Source: Apiotrichum sp. Y4204
Lineage: Eukaryota > Basidiomycota > Tremellomycetes > Trichosporonales > Trichosporonaceae
Length of the DNA stretch: 64,000 nucleotides
Assembly: GCA_025531455.1 (NCBI GenBank)
Contig: JAMYHL010000021.1
Location: 248,001 to 312,000 of the forward strand
Direction of reading: 5' to 3'
Below the pieces are notes generated by a model. The model saw only the letters and a program-made list of their open reading frames with translations. It ran no database searches and had not been told where the DNA came from. Of the stretch, positions 23,845-36,378 are shown piece after piece; position 1 is the stretch's first letter; every line of letters starts with the position of its first letter. The position numbers and the translations under genes are program-made.

Positions 23845-25226
23845 TTAGAGGTCCAGGGGGTCGACGCCGCTGTCCTTGGGGCAGCAGACAATACCCTTCG
23901 TCGGGTGGCCCTTGCAGATCATCGAGTCGTCTTTGGGGGGGTTGCCGCCCTTGCAGTACCTTCCATGCTCGTCCGACCAGCAGCTGACGCCACTGTAGGC
24001 GCGGCATCCGTGCTCGAGATAGCCAATGGAGCGCTTGGCGGGGGTGGCCTCCTCCTCGACCTTGGGGCAGCAGAAGGCGCCTCCGTCGTTGGGGATCTTC
24101 ACGCAGGCCATTTTGGGGTTGGGGGCAGGCATACCACCGACGCAGATCTTACCGCCATCGGGAATGTCCTTGCAGCGGGGCCCGCCATACTTGATGCATC
24201 CGGTCTTGGGGTCCTCGGCTGCCTGACGCTTCTTGAGAGGTGCGTCCGGGGGACAGGTGAAGCCGCCCGGTGCGTCGGTGCAGTGGCCCGGCTTGTGGTT
24301 GTCGACACAGCCGACGCTGTTCTCGGTGTACGTGCAGCGCAGGTGGGGGTAGTAGATCTTGTCGGTGTTGCACACGCTGTGCCAGGTGGTGGGGCCCTCC
24401 TTGTTCGTCTCGAGGCGCTGGTTGCGGCAGCATGTGTCGTCGCTCTCGGAGATGCGAATGTTACCGATGCTCTGCGTGGCGCCGGTGCTGTCCGTGACCT
24501 TGAAGGTGCTGCGGGAGTGTCAGTAACCTCACAACGGGGGTTCCGCGGGGGTTTCTCGGGTGATTGCTGGGGCAACGAGCAACCGAGCGGGCAACGGGCT
24601 ATACCGATGGCTGACCAAGCTGCACTGGCTCAATCGGGGGCTGGAGGATCGAGGACGACGTGCGGTAGCCAGCGGTCGCTCGCCGGGGACCGAGTTCAGG
24701 AGCTGAAAACTCGTTCCAAGGATGGGCGGGAAGCATCAATGCCGACTGGCTGGCAATCCCCGCGTCGTGCCTGTTCATGTCTCTCATGTTGACTGCCAAA
24801 CCTTGGGCAAAAAGTTAAGACCACGCGACATTGTGCGTCATAACAGTCCACAGTAGGAGAACGATAACAACAACAACAATGGAGAGTGGAGAACTGGGAA
24901 ATGGGATAGAATGGGGAACAAGGGAAACAAGGTACTCACATGGCAGTGTCGGCGTCGGCGTCGGCCGCCCAGTTCATCTCGGAGGTGTCAATGCCGCCGT
25001 ACTGGCGCCACCACGAGCGCCAGCCGTTGCCCTGGTCGACCCGGCCGGTGATGTTGACGCTGTACGGCCCAGTGCCGCCGGTCCAGCGAATGGGGATCGT
25101 CTGGCAGACGGGGTACTCGCCGCCGCCGCCGGGAACGCGGGCGGAGAAGGAGTCCTGGCGGGCAACGAGAGGAGAGGCCGAGGCCGAGGCGGCGAGGAAG
25201 GCAACAATGGGGGCAAGAGCGAACAT
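23845..25226 (-). CDS. Secreted cysteine-rich protein with two homologous Cys modules and Kex2-like sites
   Basis: Two minus-strand exons, 25226-24940 and 24508-23845, separated by a 431-nt intron, giving 316 residues. Residues 1-18 (MFALAPIVAFLAASASA) are a classic signal peptide. Residues about 25-125 have the pattern of the Ser/Thr-rich Kre9/Knh1-like beta-sandwich seen in many basidiomycete secreted proteins (IPIRWTGGTGPYSVNI, TFKVTDSTGATQS). The C-terminal half is Cys-rich. KKR and KR dibasic sites precede two modules of almost identical spacing: GC-x7-C-x9-C-VGG-x9-C-x10-CCPK and GC-x7-C-x8-C-KGG-x9-C-x9-CCPK. The module boundaries suggest an internal duplication and possible Kex2 processing into peptides. 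No exact family match is known to me. Roles in cell-wall binding or extracellular signalling are inference. Confidence 0.8.
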
Positions 25227-28200
25227 TGTGGATGGAAGTAGGCGTAGAAAGGGTAAAGTAGGTAGCGTGTGGCTATGAACGAGCTAGCTATATGATAGAT
25301 CTGGTGATAATGTTCTCGTCGATTGAGATGGAAACTATAGAGTGTCGAGAGTGAGGATGAGAAGGATGTTGGAATGATGGTTCGAAGTGCTCGACCCCTC
25401 CCCTTCTTATACCTTTCACGGGGGTCAATGTCGACCATGATGATCCCTACCATGCTCCCAACGCCCTCAGCACTTTCTGCTTGTCGTCAACGTCTTGATC
25501 CCACTCCACGGTCGCCGTCGCCGAGCCCTCCGAGTAACCACGAGCGTGGCGACGGGGCAAGTCGCAGGCGATCCGCCAGGTCGAAGGCCAACGTCCGAGG
25601 ACAAGGACGAAGACAACAACAACCCCATCGCAAGGACAAAGAGTCAAGGAGGACCAGGAGAGATATGATAGCGAAAGATTATGTGGGGAGTGGAGGCCCC
25701 CAGGCCGCGCAGGCCGGAGGAGTCACTGGCAGAAAGTCTCAGGACGGCCATGACCGCGGTGGACGCTATCTCGTCTATCGCGAGCGAGCATCGTATGTGA
25801 GCGGGCAATCACCGATGACGGGTGCTGCACGTGCTGGCGCGCTCAACAGTTCAGAGGTTGGGACAAGGTTATGCTGGCCATGTGCTGGATCGGCGAGATA
25901 CGTTGCGTCAGGTCGACCCATGACTAGAGCGAAGATTCCGGGACAGGCACTGTTGTTGTGATCTTGCGAGGCGGTGGTGGCGTGGAACGTTATCAAACAC
26001 AAAGTTATCGCTACCGGACGTGAGGCGGTCCGGTGGCTGACGGGGGGTCCACGGAGCCTCAGAGCTACGGCCCTATGGAACTCGGATACGGATACGGGTA
26101 CGGATACGCTACGGGAACGGAACCGGAACCAAGATTAGATCCGGACGAGCAGCTGCGAGCAGCGGGCAGTGCGAGGGGAGAGGACTACGCGAGACTCGTA
26201 ATCCCACCTTCTGGTCCTCTTGACCGGATATCGGGGTGTGATGCTGCTTTCGGAGAGACATCGGGCGTGACGTGAGATGGAAGGGTCCATTCAGGATAAC
26301 ACAGGATGGACGAGAGCGCAACTCGTGGCGTAAGAGACGCTCCAAGCCACGAGCCGATGAGGAAGCGTTGGAAACCTTGCCCTCTGTGCCCCGTTGTCGT
26401 GGTTGTCGGATGGGTGCGACCGGATGACGGCCATGTTCTTGTTTACCCTGTACAAGTCCCGCTCGCTGCGTCCCTCGAAACGTCATGTCCTTCACTGTCC
26501 ATCTCTGTGATCTCTGAGGATATCTATGATCTCTGTGATCTCTCGCAGATACCCCGGGAACGGTGCCTCTCGGATGGGGAGATGAGGGATCAATGTGCGA
26601 TATACAGCTACGGCGTTACTGCGCGCTGCTCTGCAATGTCGGGTCTTGTACATTGCCTGCTGAGAATGGGAAAAGATGATGGGATGATGACGATTCTGTG
26701 CGCTGTACTTCACATCGGCTGCTGCGCAATGCTACACTCGCTGACATCTTCATTCAGGTATTCAGGACGGTCGTGCACGAGCGGAGTCGCGTCAAACGAA
26801 CAGCACCCCAGCTCGTTCGATCCGAGATCTTCCCGTGTTCGGGTGATTCCCGGGCCGGGGCCCACGAAGAAGATATGCGCGTTCTGCGCACGTTGGCCGT
26901 CCATCGTGTGTGCTTTCTGCTCAGCCATGGGAGGAAGCAAAGAAGATTTAACAATACAGTAGCTCGCCTTCGAGAAAGGAATCTACAGGAACATCCCAGG
27001 CACCCTCCGGCTGCCGGGCTCCCACATCGCCTCCGTATGCTTGCGACCATTTCCATCCTTCGCGACGCGCGACGGGAACACACAGCCCAGTCATGTAGAT
27101 CCCCTCAATCCGCCGAGCCATCGGGCCGCCAGGCCGCTCGCGATCCAGACACCGTCTCGTATGCGGTAGTCTGCAGATCGTGCTGAGGTGCAGCAACATG
27201 CCGCGGGACCGGCATTCCAGTCGCGGCGAGATCTCGGATGTAGCGTGCCAGATTGCGACGCTCTTTAGCGTCCAGGCGCCGACCGGTGACAGCTCATTCT
27301 TTGATGGCCTCGAACCAAACAATTCTCCGGACCTCTTTCCAGCCAGAGGAACCGTTCGCGTCAGCCGGATTGCTGCATCCCCCAGAATCTATGTATCCGA
27401 GATCGGCAAGCTACCGGGCGATCTGTGACTGCGACAAGCAGCCATACGACTTGTCCTCTCTCCTGAAGATCGCGTAAGGTGACCGAGACATCGCTTGGCC
27501 TCTACTGGTCGGGTAGAGGCGCAGATGCAAATCTTCCCCATGACTCCGCTCCTCTTGGATCCTGGAGACGGCAGACGGGCGTTGCAGTCTTCGAGACGGT
27601 TGCAAAGTGACAAACGAGGTAGGGTCCCACTCGCCCTGTCTGCAGGTGGGACAACTGGAGCAGCCCAGGGAGAAACGGCATGTTTCTCTTGTCTGTTCGG
27701 GCTTGTGGCGTCTTGTCCTTGCTGCTCTCCCATCGACTGACAACAACAAGTCCGCAGCACAGCTCATGAAGAGCACCTCGTGCCTCACACGCACCGCTCT
27801 CTCTCCTAATCACAGCCCAGAAGGATGTCAAGGTCCACCATGCCAAGCGTCTCCGACGATAACGTACGTGGACGGGCATCGGGCCGTACTGTCCCTGTCG
27901 TCAAGGGCAATCACGTACACGCCAGTGCGCTGGCACGCTGGGGTGGCCTACGGTTGCGCCATGTGGATGTATGTATCGTACAGTGCCCGCAGTTGTGCAC
28001 CGAGCGGACCTGCTAGGTATCGAACTGTCGGGGTATCGAATCCAAACGGCACCGATGCGCACCCAGGTCGGCCCGACACGCATAAAGCAACTAAGGTCCG
28101 AAATCAAGAAATCTAAAGTAAGCTGCACCCGGACGGGTTGGCGGATGGGGAGCCGGGACGCGGTGGTGGTTGCGATGCGCGACGATGCGACAACTTCTGT

Positions 28201-29692
28201 ACTTCTGTTACGGTCCCGAGCACCAGAGTGGGGTACGGCGGTCGGCGACATGCCGACACACGAAGCATGCTTCCCCATAAGTGCGGCAGCATTGGAGGCG
28301 GCAATTCCAAGCTTGACTTCTGGATCTGAGATGGGGGCAGTTCGCGTAGTGCGAGCGGAGTCCTGGTTCAGATGATTCGTGCTGTAAGTCGGCTGCCACA
28401 GCGGATATGCCGATCAGTTGTTATCACTGACAAGCCATCAGCCCGCAGCGAGAACAGAGATCAAGATCAGAGATCGAGGTCAGAGATCAGAGTTCAGCTG
28501 CGGCCAAGAGCGATACCATCCCGGTGCCCTTACGAGTCCTGGATCCCGACCTAATACTGGAGCGCCTAGGCTCACAATACACTATCAGGATCCGAGATAT
28601 GGTTTGGCTCGCCATCGCCCAGGCGCCAGGCATGCGCGGGAAACGAGTACCTTGCGGAATCGCGGCACGGGCTCGGTCCCACACGTAATGGCCTGATCGT
28701 CGAGCAACGACAGGCAAACCAACCTCGGCGGGTGCGAGTGGCGGGTTGCTGGTATCCCAGGATACACACGTGTCTTGGTGGCGCCGGCTCGGAAGCTCGG
28801 ATGTCTCGGATGTCTCGGAAGCTCGGATCCCCGGATGCTGATTGCCAGGTGCTACACCTCTCGGGTATTTTCTCTTTGCATTGTTGATAATGAATAGACG
28901 GGTGAAGAGAGCACGTACTTCCCATGCTAGCGTTGCTGAGCAGCATGAACAACGAACGCATACGCAGGTGCACATGTTGCATAGCTGCACATCACCCTTT
29001 GTCCAGACGATCCAGATCCAGGCCCTGTCAACATGTCAGCCACATCTCAGTGATCAGCCCATGTTGTGGCTACAGTGTTCGTCGAGGTGCTGTGGCCCAG
29101 GGTCGAAGGAACGTCGTCAGCGGGGCGACGCAATCTCCTGATCTGCATTCCTTGCGACTTCTCACAGTTTGTCGCCGACTTCTCATGTTGCATGTTTGAT
29201 TGAGAACAATAAACAACTGGAGTCGCAACAGGCCGCGGTGGACGATCAGCACGAGCTCGCGGGAGTGTAAGGAACCCTACATGTTATCTTCCCAGGCATA
29301 TCTCCGCCCCAAGTTCCGAGATCTGCAGAGGTCGGACTCGGCGATTTCTAAATGCGCCGAGAATAATGGGCCGAGGGCCTGGTCCCGCAGCAGGCGTCGC
29401 GCGACGCGTCTAGTCCCCAAACACTGCCTTGCAGCTTCGGCTTCGGGGCTCTGGGGTGTTTGAGCCGATCTCCCCTAGCTTCCAATCTCCGACGGGCGAA
29501 AGGCTATGCTCTATACAGGAGGAATCACATGTACATGTACTGAAGACAATCCAAGATGGGCGTCAGATATGGAAACTGTCCGGTTCTCGTAAAGAGGAGT
29601 ATGATACAAAGTAGCCGTGCAACAGGGGGCCGAGCCGGGCCGAAGCGCAGGGTAGCGCAGCGCGCTGCGCAGAGTACAGGGACACAGGACGT
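25227..29692. other. Large gene-poor region, about 4.5 kb
   Basis: No protein-coding gene, tRNA or transposon could be supported on either strand. Short simple repeats occur: GGATAC-type units at 26083-26110, GATCTCTGTGATCTC units near 26510-26545, and AGATCAGAG-type units near 28445-28495. Non-coding RNA genes cannot be excluded without expression data. Confidence 0.4.
26083..26110 (+). repeat. GGATAC hexanucleotide repeat
   Basis: Imperfect tandem copies of CGGATA or CGGGTA hexamers in a short array. Confidence 0.7.
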
Positions 29693-31242
29693 TTACCAGA
29701 ATGTGCTGTGGTTCATATTTGCGCGCCAGGCCTCGACGTCGACGCCGTCGTCGTCGTAGTCGTCGTCGTCGTGTTCGGGGTCGTCGACGACCGTGGCATT
29801 GGCACACCCGTTCCAGTGCCACTCGTCGGGCTGCTTGACGCCAAACGTGCCGACGTCGGAGCCCGCATCGCACATGTCCGTCTCCCACAGCGCCGTCTCC
29901 GTGCTGCAGTGCACGAGCGACGCGGCGAACGGGTGGTGATGCGGTGCCGGCTGGTTTGGCCCCGGACCAGCATATGTAGAATAGGTGTTCGACAAGGCAG
30001 CGACGTCTCCGGCGGTGTGGCTGGTCGTGATTGTCCGTCCATCCCATAGTGCGCGCGCATGCGCAAATGAGAGGTACGGCCACTGCGGCGGGCGTTCGTT
30101 GCCCAGTGATCGGGTGTGTGCATGCCCCGGAGCGTCAGCGTGCGACTGGGATCGTGCGGGGAGCGACGAGACGGGGAGAATCGCGCCGCCGTGGATGCTG
30201 TGCCGGACAGTGGAAGAAGCCTGCCTCGGCGCCTCGCGGTCGCCGTCAGTGCCAGCGCCGGCGCCGGGGACACCAGTGTTGCGCTCGCGCTCCCGCTCGC
30301 GCTCCTTGCGGTCCCACACGCGCGCCCAGTCCGGCATCCCGAGCTGGGGCCCGCGTTCCTGCCTTGAGAGCTGGAGCGGCCAGCGCCGTCGCGTGCTGCC
30401 GCTCGCACGTACTCCTGAAGACGTAGAGCCGGCGGAACACACGGGAGGCGGTGGTGGGCTGACGAAGTGGCGTTCGCCCCTTGCGGGGGAGGAGCACGAC
30501 GCCTGCGCGGCGAATGCCGTCGGAGTTGTCGGCGTGCACGGGGACTCGGAGGCGGACGAAATGCTCTCTGCGACGGTACGCTCGGACTCAGACTCGAGTG
30601 CGGGTGTCGATCTGCTCGGCCACCCGATGCTCGCGGCGCGTGAAGACCGGCTCGGCCGCGAGGGCAGGTTGAGGGGGCCGAGGGTGAAGAACCTGCGAGG
30701 GCGGGGTCGGGGCGGAGATACAGGGGAGTACTGGTTTTGGAGGGGGACGGAGTTATGCTCGTGCATATCCCGCAACTCAATCTCGTGTTCCTCGGGGATT
30801 GGGGTCCGCGTCTCGGAACGGCAGGTGGACGACTCGGCGGAGGAGCCCGTCATGCTCAGTTTGGCGTCGCGGTCAGCTTCCTCAAGTAGCTGGATGGCGG
30901 CCGCCACATCGTTGCCCGTCCGCGAAAGTGCGCGCCGTGCAGCGGCACGGTCGTACCCCATGTTGGCGAGGGTGCGTATCGCCTCGGGCGAGACGTGCGA
31001 CGGCGCGGTAAATCGGCGCCACCACGTCCGCGACGGGAGCGGGGGCAGCGGGCGGAGGGCGAAGTCGGGTCCGGGGAATGGCTCTGGCTGTTAGCGATGG
31101 ACGGGGGCAAGCTGTCTCGATCCTTGCCGGTCTGCCCAGGGTATTTACGACCCCGAGCATTCCTTTCCTGGCAAAGGGCTGGGGTGCAATCGATGCGATC
31201 ACACCCATGCCGCGCTCGCTACTCACCTCCCACGGCGGTCAT
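29693..31242 (-). CDS. UBA-domain protein, Ser/Pro-rich (copy B)
   Basis: Two minus-strand exons: 31242-31227 (16 nt, MTAVG) and 31083-29693, giving 468 residues. A UBA domain occupies residues 38-77: SPEAIRTLANMGYDRAAARR then ALSRTGNDVAAAIQLLEEA, with the canonical MGY loop. It is preceded by an aromatic and basic patch (TWWRRF). The remaining 390 residues are Ser/Pro/Arg-rich and probably disordered. They end in an Asp-run encoded by a GTC/GAC trinucleotide repeat (about 29745-29790) and the terminal peptide NHSTFW. A phase-1 intron just after the initiator region is shared with copy A at 20.2-21.4 kb. Ubiquitin binding is the only function that can be inferred. Confidence 0.78.
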
Positions 31243-34176
31243 CGCGTCGAACAATCGATAATCAAACAATCAAATAGAATCAAGCGGGGTCGTGAAAAGA
31301 GTCGTCGAGATGGCCAGAAACACGTTTGTGGTGGTGGAGAGAATGGAGTGGGTCGCGAGATGCAGCTGCAGGTTTGTGTGCTTTTGTTTGGGGCCCGTCG
31401 CCGTAGCACTCGCCCTTGTCTGCGTTTATTGCTTGGCTGCGTTTACTGCGTTTGCATCGCAGTCCCATCGCGACCTCTATGTACTCTGGTGACCCTCCTG
31501 GTGCGCCTGCGCCTGGGCTTCTGGTGGACCTGGAGGCACTCGCAGCCTTGTTCTGGTGCCCTCCCTGTGGATCCCAGGCCCTCGGATGCTTGGACACAGC
31601 CTGCCAGCGTAGTCCACCAGCCCCCAAACTTGCTGCTCGTGAACGCCGCAGGCAGGCAGGCAAAATACACTTTCGCGCTTGTGTAGGCCTCCCTGGGCAG
31701 GTAACGTCTTCCCACTGGCTTGGGGGGAGCGGAGCGTAAACAAGCGCAAGCGCAACGCGATCTGGAACAATGCCTGCAGACAAGGCAAGGCAGAGAGGGT
31801 GCTTGCGCTGGAGCAAGAGACCTGAAAGACATGCATGTATACAAGGGAACAGGCCGCCAGGTCCCTGCAGCGCCCCACTTTACCCACCTTACGCACTTGG
31901 CGGTGCGCGGCGATGAGTACTGTATCTGCCGCTGCTGTGCGTGGGCTCGACCGCGGAGGTCCACTATACGCAGGCACCGTTGGTACGTTTGCGTGACGAC
32001 ATCCGTGACTCTGGTGGTATGGGCGGAGCGCGCGATGGGTAAGCTCGGTGAGTGCAAAATCAGGAACTGGATGCTGAGACCTCGAGTCCCCAAACATCAT
32101 CCGCCGGCACAGATGCTATAGTGGGCATACGCAATACTTTGATCTTCTCCTCCCCAGATCTAAAGTTTCTACGCCTTCGTCTTTCGATGCTGCATACTCA
32201 TGCACTGGTAGATCGCGACACAGTGCACGGCGGTGGTACCGCCGCCGCCACAATCCTTCTTATGCCATGCACAGAACGCTCAGTCACCGGGCCGTACTCA
32301 GTTTAGTCTGCAGTGCAGGTGTCCACCTCTTCTCGATCGGGCCCCGGCGGGGACGAAACAAGGAAATAAGCGCACAGAACCGCGATTAAGCTTTACAAAC
32401 CACCTCTGTCGCCAGCCTCTGCGGCGGTGGACAATGGCCATCACGGCATTAGCTCTGGCTCTATCTTGGTTCTGACTCTTGGTTCTGACTCTGGCTCGGT
32501 CCTCATGGCTTCAGGGTCCTCCTGCCACTGTGTTCTCTCTGCGTAGTTCACATCGGTTGGCTCACGAGTCGAGGCCCCAGCAGATATGTACTGTAGCTGC
32601 AGTAGAGGTGTGGTGACCGAGGTGGTTCCGAGACGGTGCCTGTTGGGCATTTACCCTGTCACAAGTGCCGTAAACACGAGGAGGTTCGTGATCCAAGACA
32701 CGCCGTCGCAGGGTCTGGTTAATGGTTTCGCTGTAAACCATCATCCAGCCTCATCTTTGGACCACATGGCGCTGTCGCTCCAACCTGCAATCAGACCGCG
32801 TTGGCGAGCGTAGCGGTATGCCGAGAAGCCTTACGAAGATCACGAACAGGTCCATTATGCCGGCGCGTCCGACAGTCGCTGGGCGCGTGGTGCTTATTCG
32901 ACATTCCTCGTCCACGCCCCGATGAAAACAATATGCAGCTCTCGTCACTTGTGCCGTTGGCCTCCCCGCAGGCTGCTGCGTGTCAGTGCCGACGCGTCCC
33001 GTCCACAGCCGGACGGCACGGCAGCGACGTTGGTGGGAATCTCATTCAGGATGATGTGGAATACGCACGCTGCGTCTCCACGTGATTGCTTGGATACGGC
33101 CACGCAGCTCGCGAGCTGGATGTTTCATTGCATAGTTTCGGACTCATGTCAATTGCTCACTTCTTCACACTTCTTGTCTCTCGATATCTCGATATCATCG
33201 CAGTGCTGTGAGCTGCCGCACACGTCGTGGTGCGTTTCACCTAGTTCCATCCCACAGTGGAGTGCCAGCGTACCTGGCTCCGCAAACAATGGGGCGTGGG
33301 GACCTCTTCAGGAGAGTTGCATCAAGTGGGCTAGGCCCATCGGTCCAGCAGTGGCCCCCTTACAGTACGAGTGCCACACAAGCACTCCTTGGTGCGGTTT
33401 GTGTCAGATCTCAGACTCTGAGCGTCTCATGTCGCATATCATATCGCGTGTCGCGTCGCGTCCCAGGCCGACTAACCAGACCAGGTCCACCAAGCGCAGT
33501 GAGTTGGGGCAATCCGGTCCCGGTCCCGGTGCGCTGCCGAGTACTGTCCCGGTGCCGTGCACCGAGATCCAAGTCTCCGGAGCGGCATACTTGGTGCAAG
33601 CGGGACGGGCACGAGATGTCGGCTCCGGTCCTGCACGCGGAGCCGGTCCCGTCTTGGCTCGTACTAATACTGTCCGGGTAAGTTGCCAGTTGGTCAGTAT
33701 TCTCCGCCTCTCGTGAATATTTGATCACTCGTGGCCCCAATTACCTCCACACCGGTTCCTGCGTTCCTCGTACAGCACCTCTCGAGAACGGGCCTAATCC
33801 CAAGTATGCTGTTACAGAAAAGAGTCGTTCGCACAGAAAGCAGTGCTTACCGTTCCAGCCGTGTGGTCAAACTTAGGAAGTGGTCTCGTTTTGATACACC
33901 ACGGTGCGGCGCTCACCGGGTTTCGTCGAGACAGACGGGGCTTTTGAAACGCCTAGAAAGCTGAAGGTTAGTTTAGTGCATCTGTCGTCGCACAATTACA
34001 ACCTAGCAAACACAACGGACCCCAATTTTCAGGTTGGGATATTTGGCGTGCCGATCGCCAGGCATCTGCTCGAAATGTGGATTGCATACAGTTCAGGCTA
34101 CGGTAGCGAGGACTGTAGCGCTGTGATCACCCTGGACCTTGCGGCCAGCTAGTACAGTAAAGTTTCTAGCACTTGG
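31243..34176. other. Intergenic region, about 2.9 kb
   Basis: Promoter side of UBA copy B and 3' side of the RRM gene. Several open frames of 200 to 264 residues exist here, but they overlap each other on both strands and lack domains or splice structure. No gene is called. Confidence 0.4.
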
Positions 34177-36378
34177 TCAGTGCTGTGGACGCTGCAGCAT
34201 GTTCAGCAGAGAGCCGACCTTCGCGTTGCTCGGATCGTAGCCATCCTGCGGCTGGTGCGGTGCACCGTAGCGGCCCGGCGGCTGCTGGTGTTGTGGGGGT
34301 GGCTGGTGGTGCTGTGGAGGCGGCTGTTGGCCGTTGAGCATGGCGAGTACCTGTGCTGGGAGTGTCGTGGCCGAAGTCGTAGGCGACGCCTTGGGGGGAA
34401 CAGGGGCCGCGTAGTGATTGGCAGGCGGTGAGTACGCGTAGTTGCTCCCCGACATGTACTGATTCCCTGGAGGTGGTGCCGAGGTTGATTGCGCTGGGGG
34501 AGGCGGATAGCTCGATGAAGCCGGCGGGTATGATGGGGCCGAGGAAGGCGGATAGCTTGGGGTTGAGGAAGGAGGATAGCTTGGAGCTGGCGGAGGATAA
34601 CTAGACGCCGGTTGGGGGTAGTGAGAGTGAGAAGAAGACGGAGGATAAGGAGGATACGCTGGAGCAGCAGGCGGTGCAGCTGCTGGCGCCGACGGAGGGG
34701 GATACGGCGGAAACTGCTGAGGAGCAAGCGACTGTGTCGCCGGAGGAGCCGGTGGCGCATAGCCTTGCGTTGATGGAGGACCATATTGAGGCGGCGGGGC
34801 ATATGGCGCGGGAGGTGGTGCAGCAGCTGCAGGTTGCGCGGTGGGAAGGCTGGCGACATTACCCAGCGATGCAAGCAGGTCCTGCACCTTGCGCGCCTGG
34901 TCCAGGCGACCTGTGGGCTGCGCAGCAGCGGGAGGCGTCTCACTGTACCGCGAAGGTCCGTCATACGGGCGAGGCTCGTAGTCGCGCTCGTGTGGGGGTC
35001 GCTCCCGCCCGCGCTGCGACTCGTATGAACCGCGTCGCGAGGTCTCCTCGAGTGGTGCGTTCTTGAGCGGCTTGCTCGTCGTCGCCTGGTGGATCGCGTC
35101 GGCGGTGACGACATCACTACAGTTTAGCATGCGTCCTCTGGAAGTCCCCGAAGCAGCTCACTGATTGACAACTTCGCCCACGTCCCAGATGTATTCCAGA
35201 TGCAGTCGACCACCCATGAACGGCCTCTCATTCATGCGCTCGTAAAAGTCCTGAGCGGCCCGGCTGTCATAAAACTCAACAATACGCTTCCTGCTGGGTC
35301 AGACGGGAACAACGATGCACCCACTCTTGATAGCCACAGCTCTTGATGGCTTTGACAGCTCCAGACACTTCCGCGGCTGCACCGAGCTCGCGCTCTTCCA
35401 GCATGCGGCGCGGCGAAAGCGTCACCATGAGTGACCCTTGGTTCTTTGACGCATCACATGGCCCGTCCTGGTCATGATCCTTGGGAAGAGAGAAGTGCAC
35501 GTCAATCTGAAATTAGAAATCGATCAACCCGTTAGAAGGTGTGCTCACATTGCGGCCGTATAGCTTGGTGCCCATCATCTCCCGTCTGCCTGCCTCGGCC
35601 GCCCGGACATCATACTGAGGTCAGCATGTGATTAGCCCGTTGACCTGTGGCCTGTGAACGCACAAAGGTAACAAACACCATTCCCCGACGGCGAATCGCG
35701 TCAAACCAATCCTTGATTTCACCAAATGCCTCAAACTGCCGGCGGAATTTCTGCGAGTCGACTTCATACTGCACGTTAAGCAATGCCTCTGACCAAGACC
35801 CACAGCCACATTGCGGATGAACAGTGTCCGCGAGACACGTTCCCGGGCCAGACGTTCTAAGCGAGTCTCTTGCGTCGGAGTCTCCCGGGCTTGTACTGGG
35901 ATACGAGTCTTACGGCCTGCGTGTGAGAGGGGAACGTAAACATGATTGGGTTCTGACGGCAAGCCAACTGAGGCACACTTGGGACTCGACGCCGGCTCTG
36001 CGCCCACCTTTGTTACTCGACTCCGCCATATTCAACGAAGGGATAACACGCCTGCTTACCAGTAAAATCACGATCACCACGGCCTCCGCGACCATATGGG
36101 GGAGTCGGACCACCTCTGCGATGACTCGGGCCGGGTTCATCATACTGACCGTAGCCGCCTTGACCGTACCCATCGTTAGGTTGACCTCTCTCACCGCGTG
36201 GAAGTTGGTGATACTGACCAGATGCCCCGGGCGGGCCTGAACCAGATCCGCGGCCCTCACCGCGAGGCCCGTCATGGCGACCGCGCGCCGGCGGCGGTCC
36301 GCCGCGACCCCCATACCCGCCGCGCCCACCTCCGCCACCACGGTGAAAGTCTCTGCCGAACCTTGGTGCTCGACCCAT
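34177..36378 (-). CDS. RNA-binding protein with two RRMs, RGG N-terminus and Pro/Gln-rich tail (Mei2/Csx1-like)
   Basis: Seven minus-strand exons: 36378-36060, 35916-35804, 35768-35664, 35614-35549, 35506-35325, 35293-35162 and 35116-34177, giving 618 residues with all phases consistent. Residues 1-105 are RGG/Gly-rich. RRM1 starts at about 137 with RNP2 TLFIRNVA and has the RNP1-like block RRRGMVFVTFYD. RRM2 starts at about 217 with GSLMVTLSPRRML and ends KRIVEFYDSRAAQDFYERMN. The FVTFYD/VEFYD pair with DxRAAE spacing is the style of fungal Mei2-like and Csx1-like proteins. The last 310 residues are a disordered Pro/Tyr/Gln tract (repeats of SYPPSS, QQPPPQHH). It probably binds mRNA or a meiotic non-coding RNA. 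The acceptor of exon 6 is a CAGCAG tandem, so two isoforms differing by one residue are possible. Confidence 0.88.

Noticed and set aside
26306..26962. 218-residue plus-strand open frame with a CAFC-x8-CAFC pattern
   Set aside because: The zinc-like spacing is isolated, the rest is compositionally random, and an antisense frame of similar length overlaps. No support.
29713..30780. 355-residue minus-strand frame inside UBA copy B
   Set aside because: It is a shadow frame of a GC-rich coding exon. The UBA frame has the domain and splice support.
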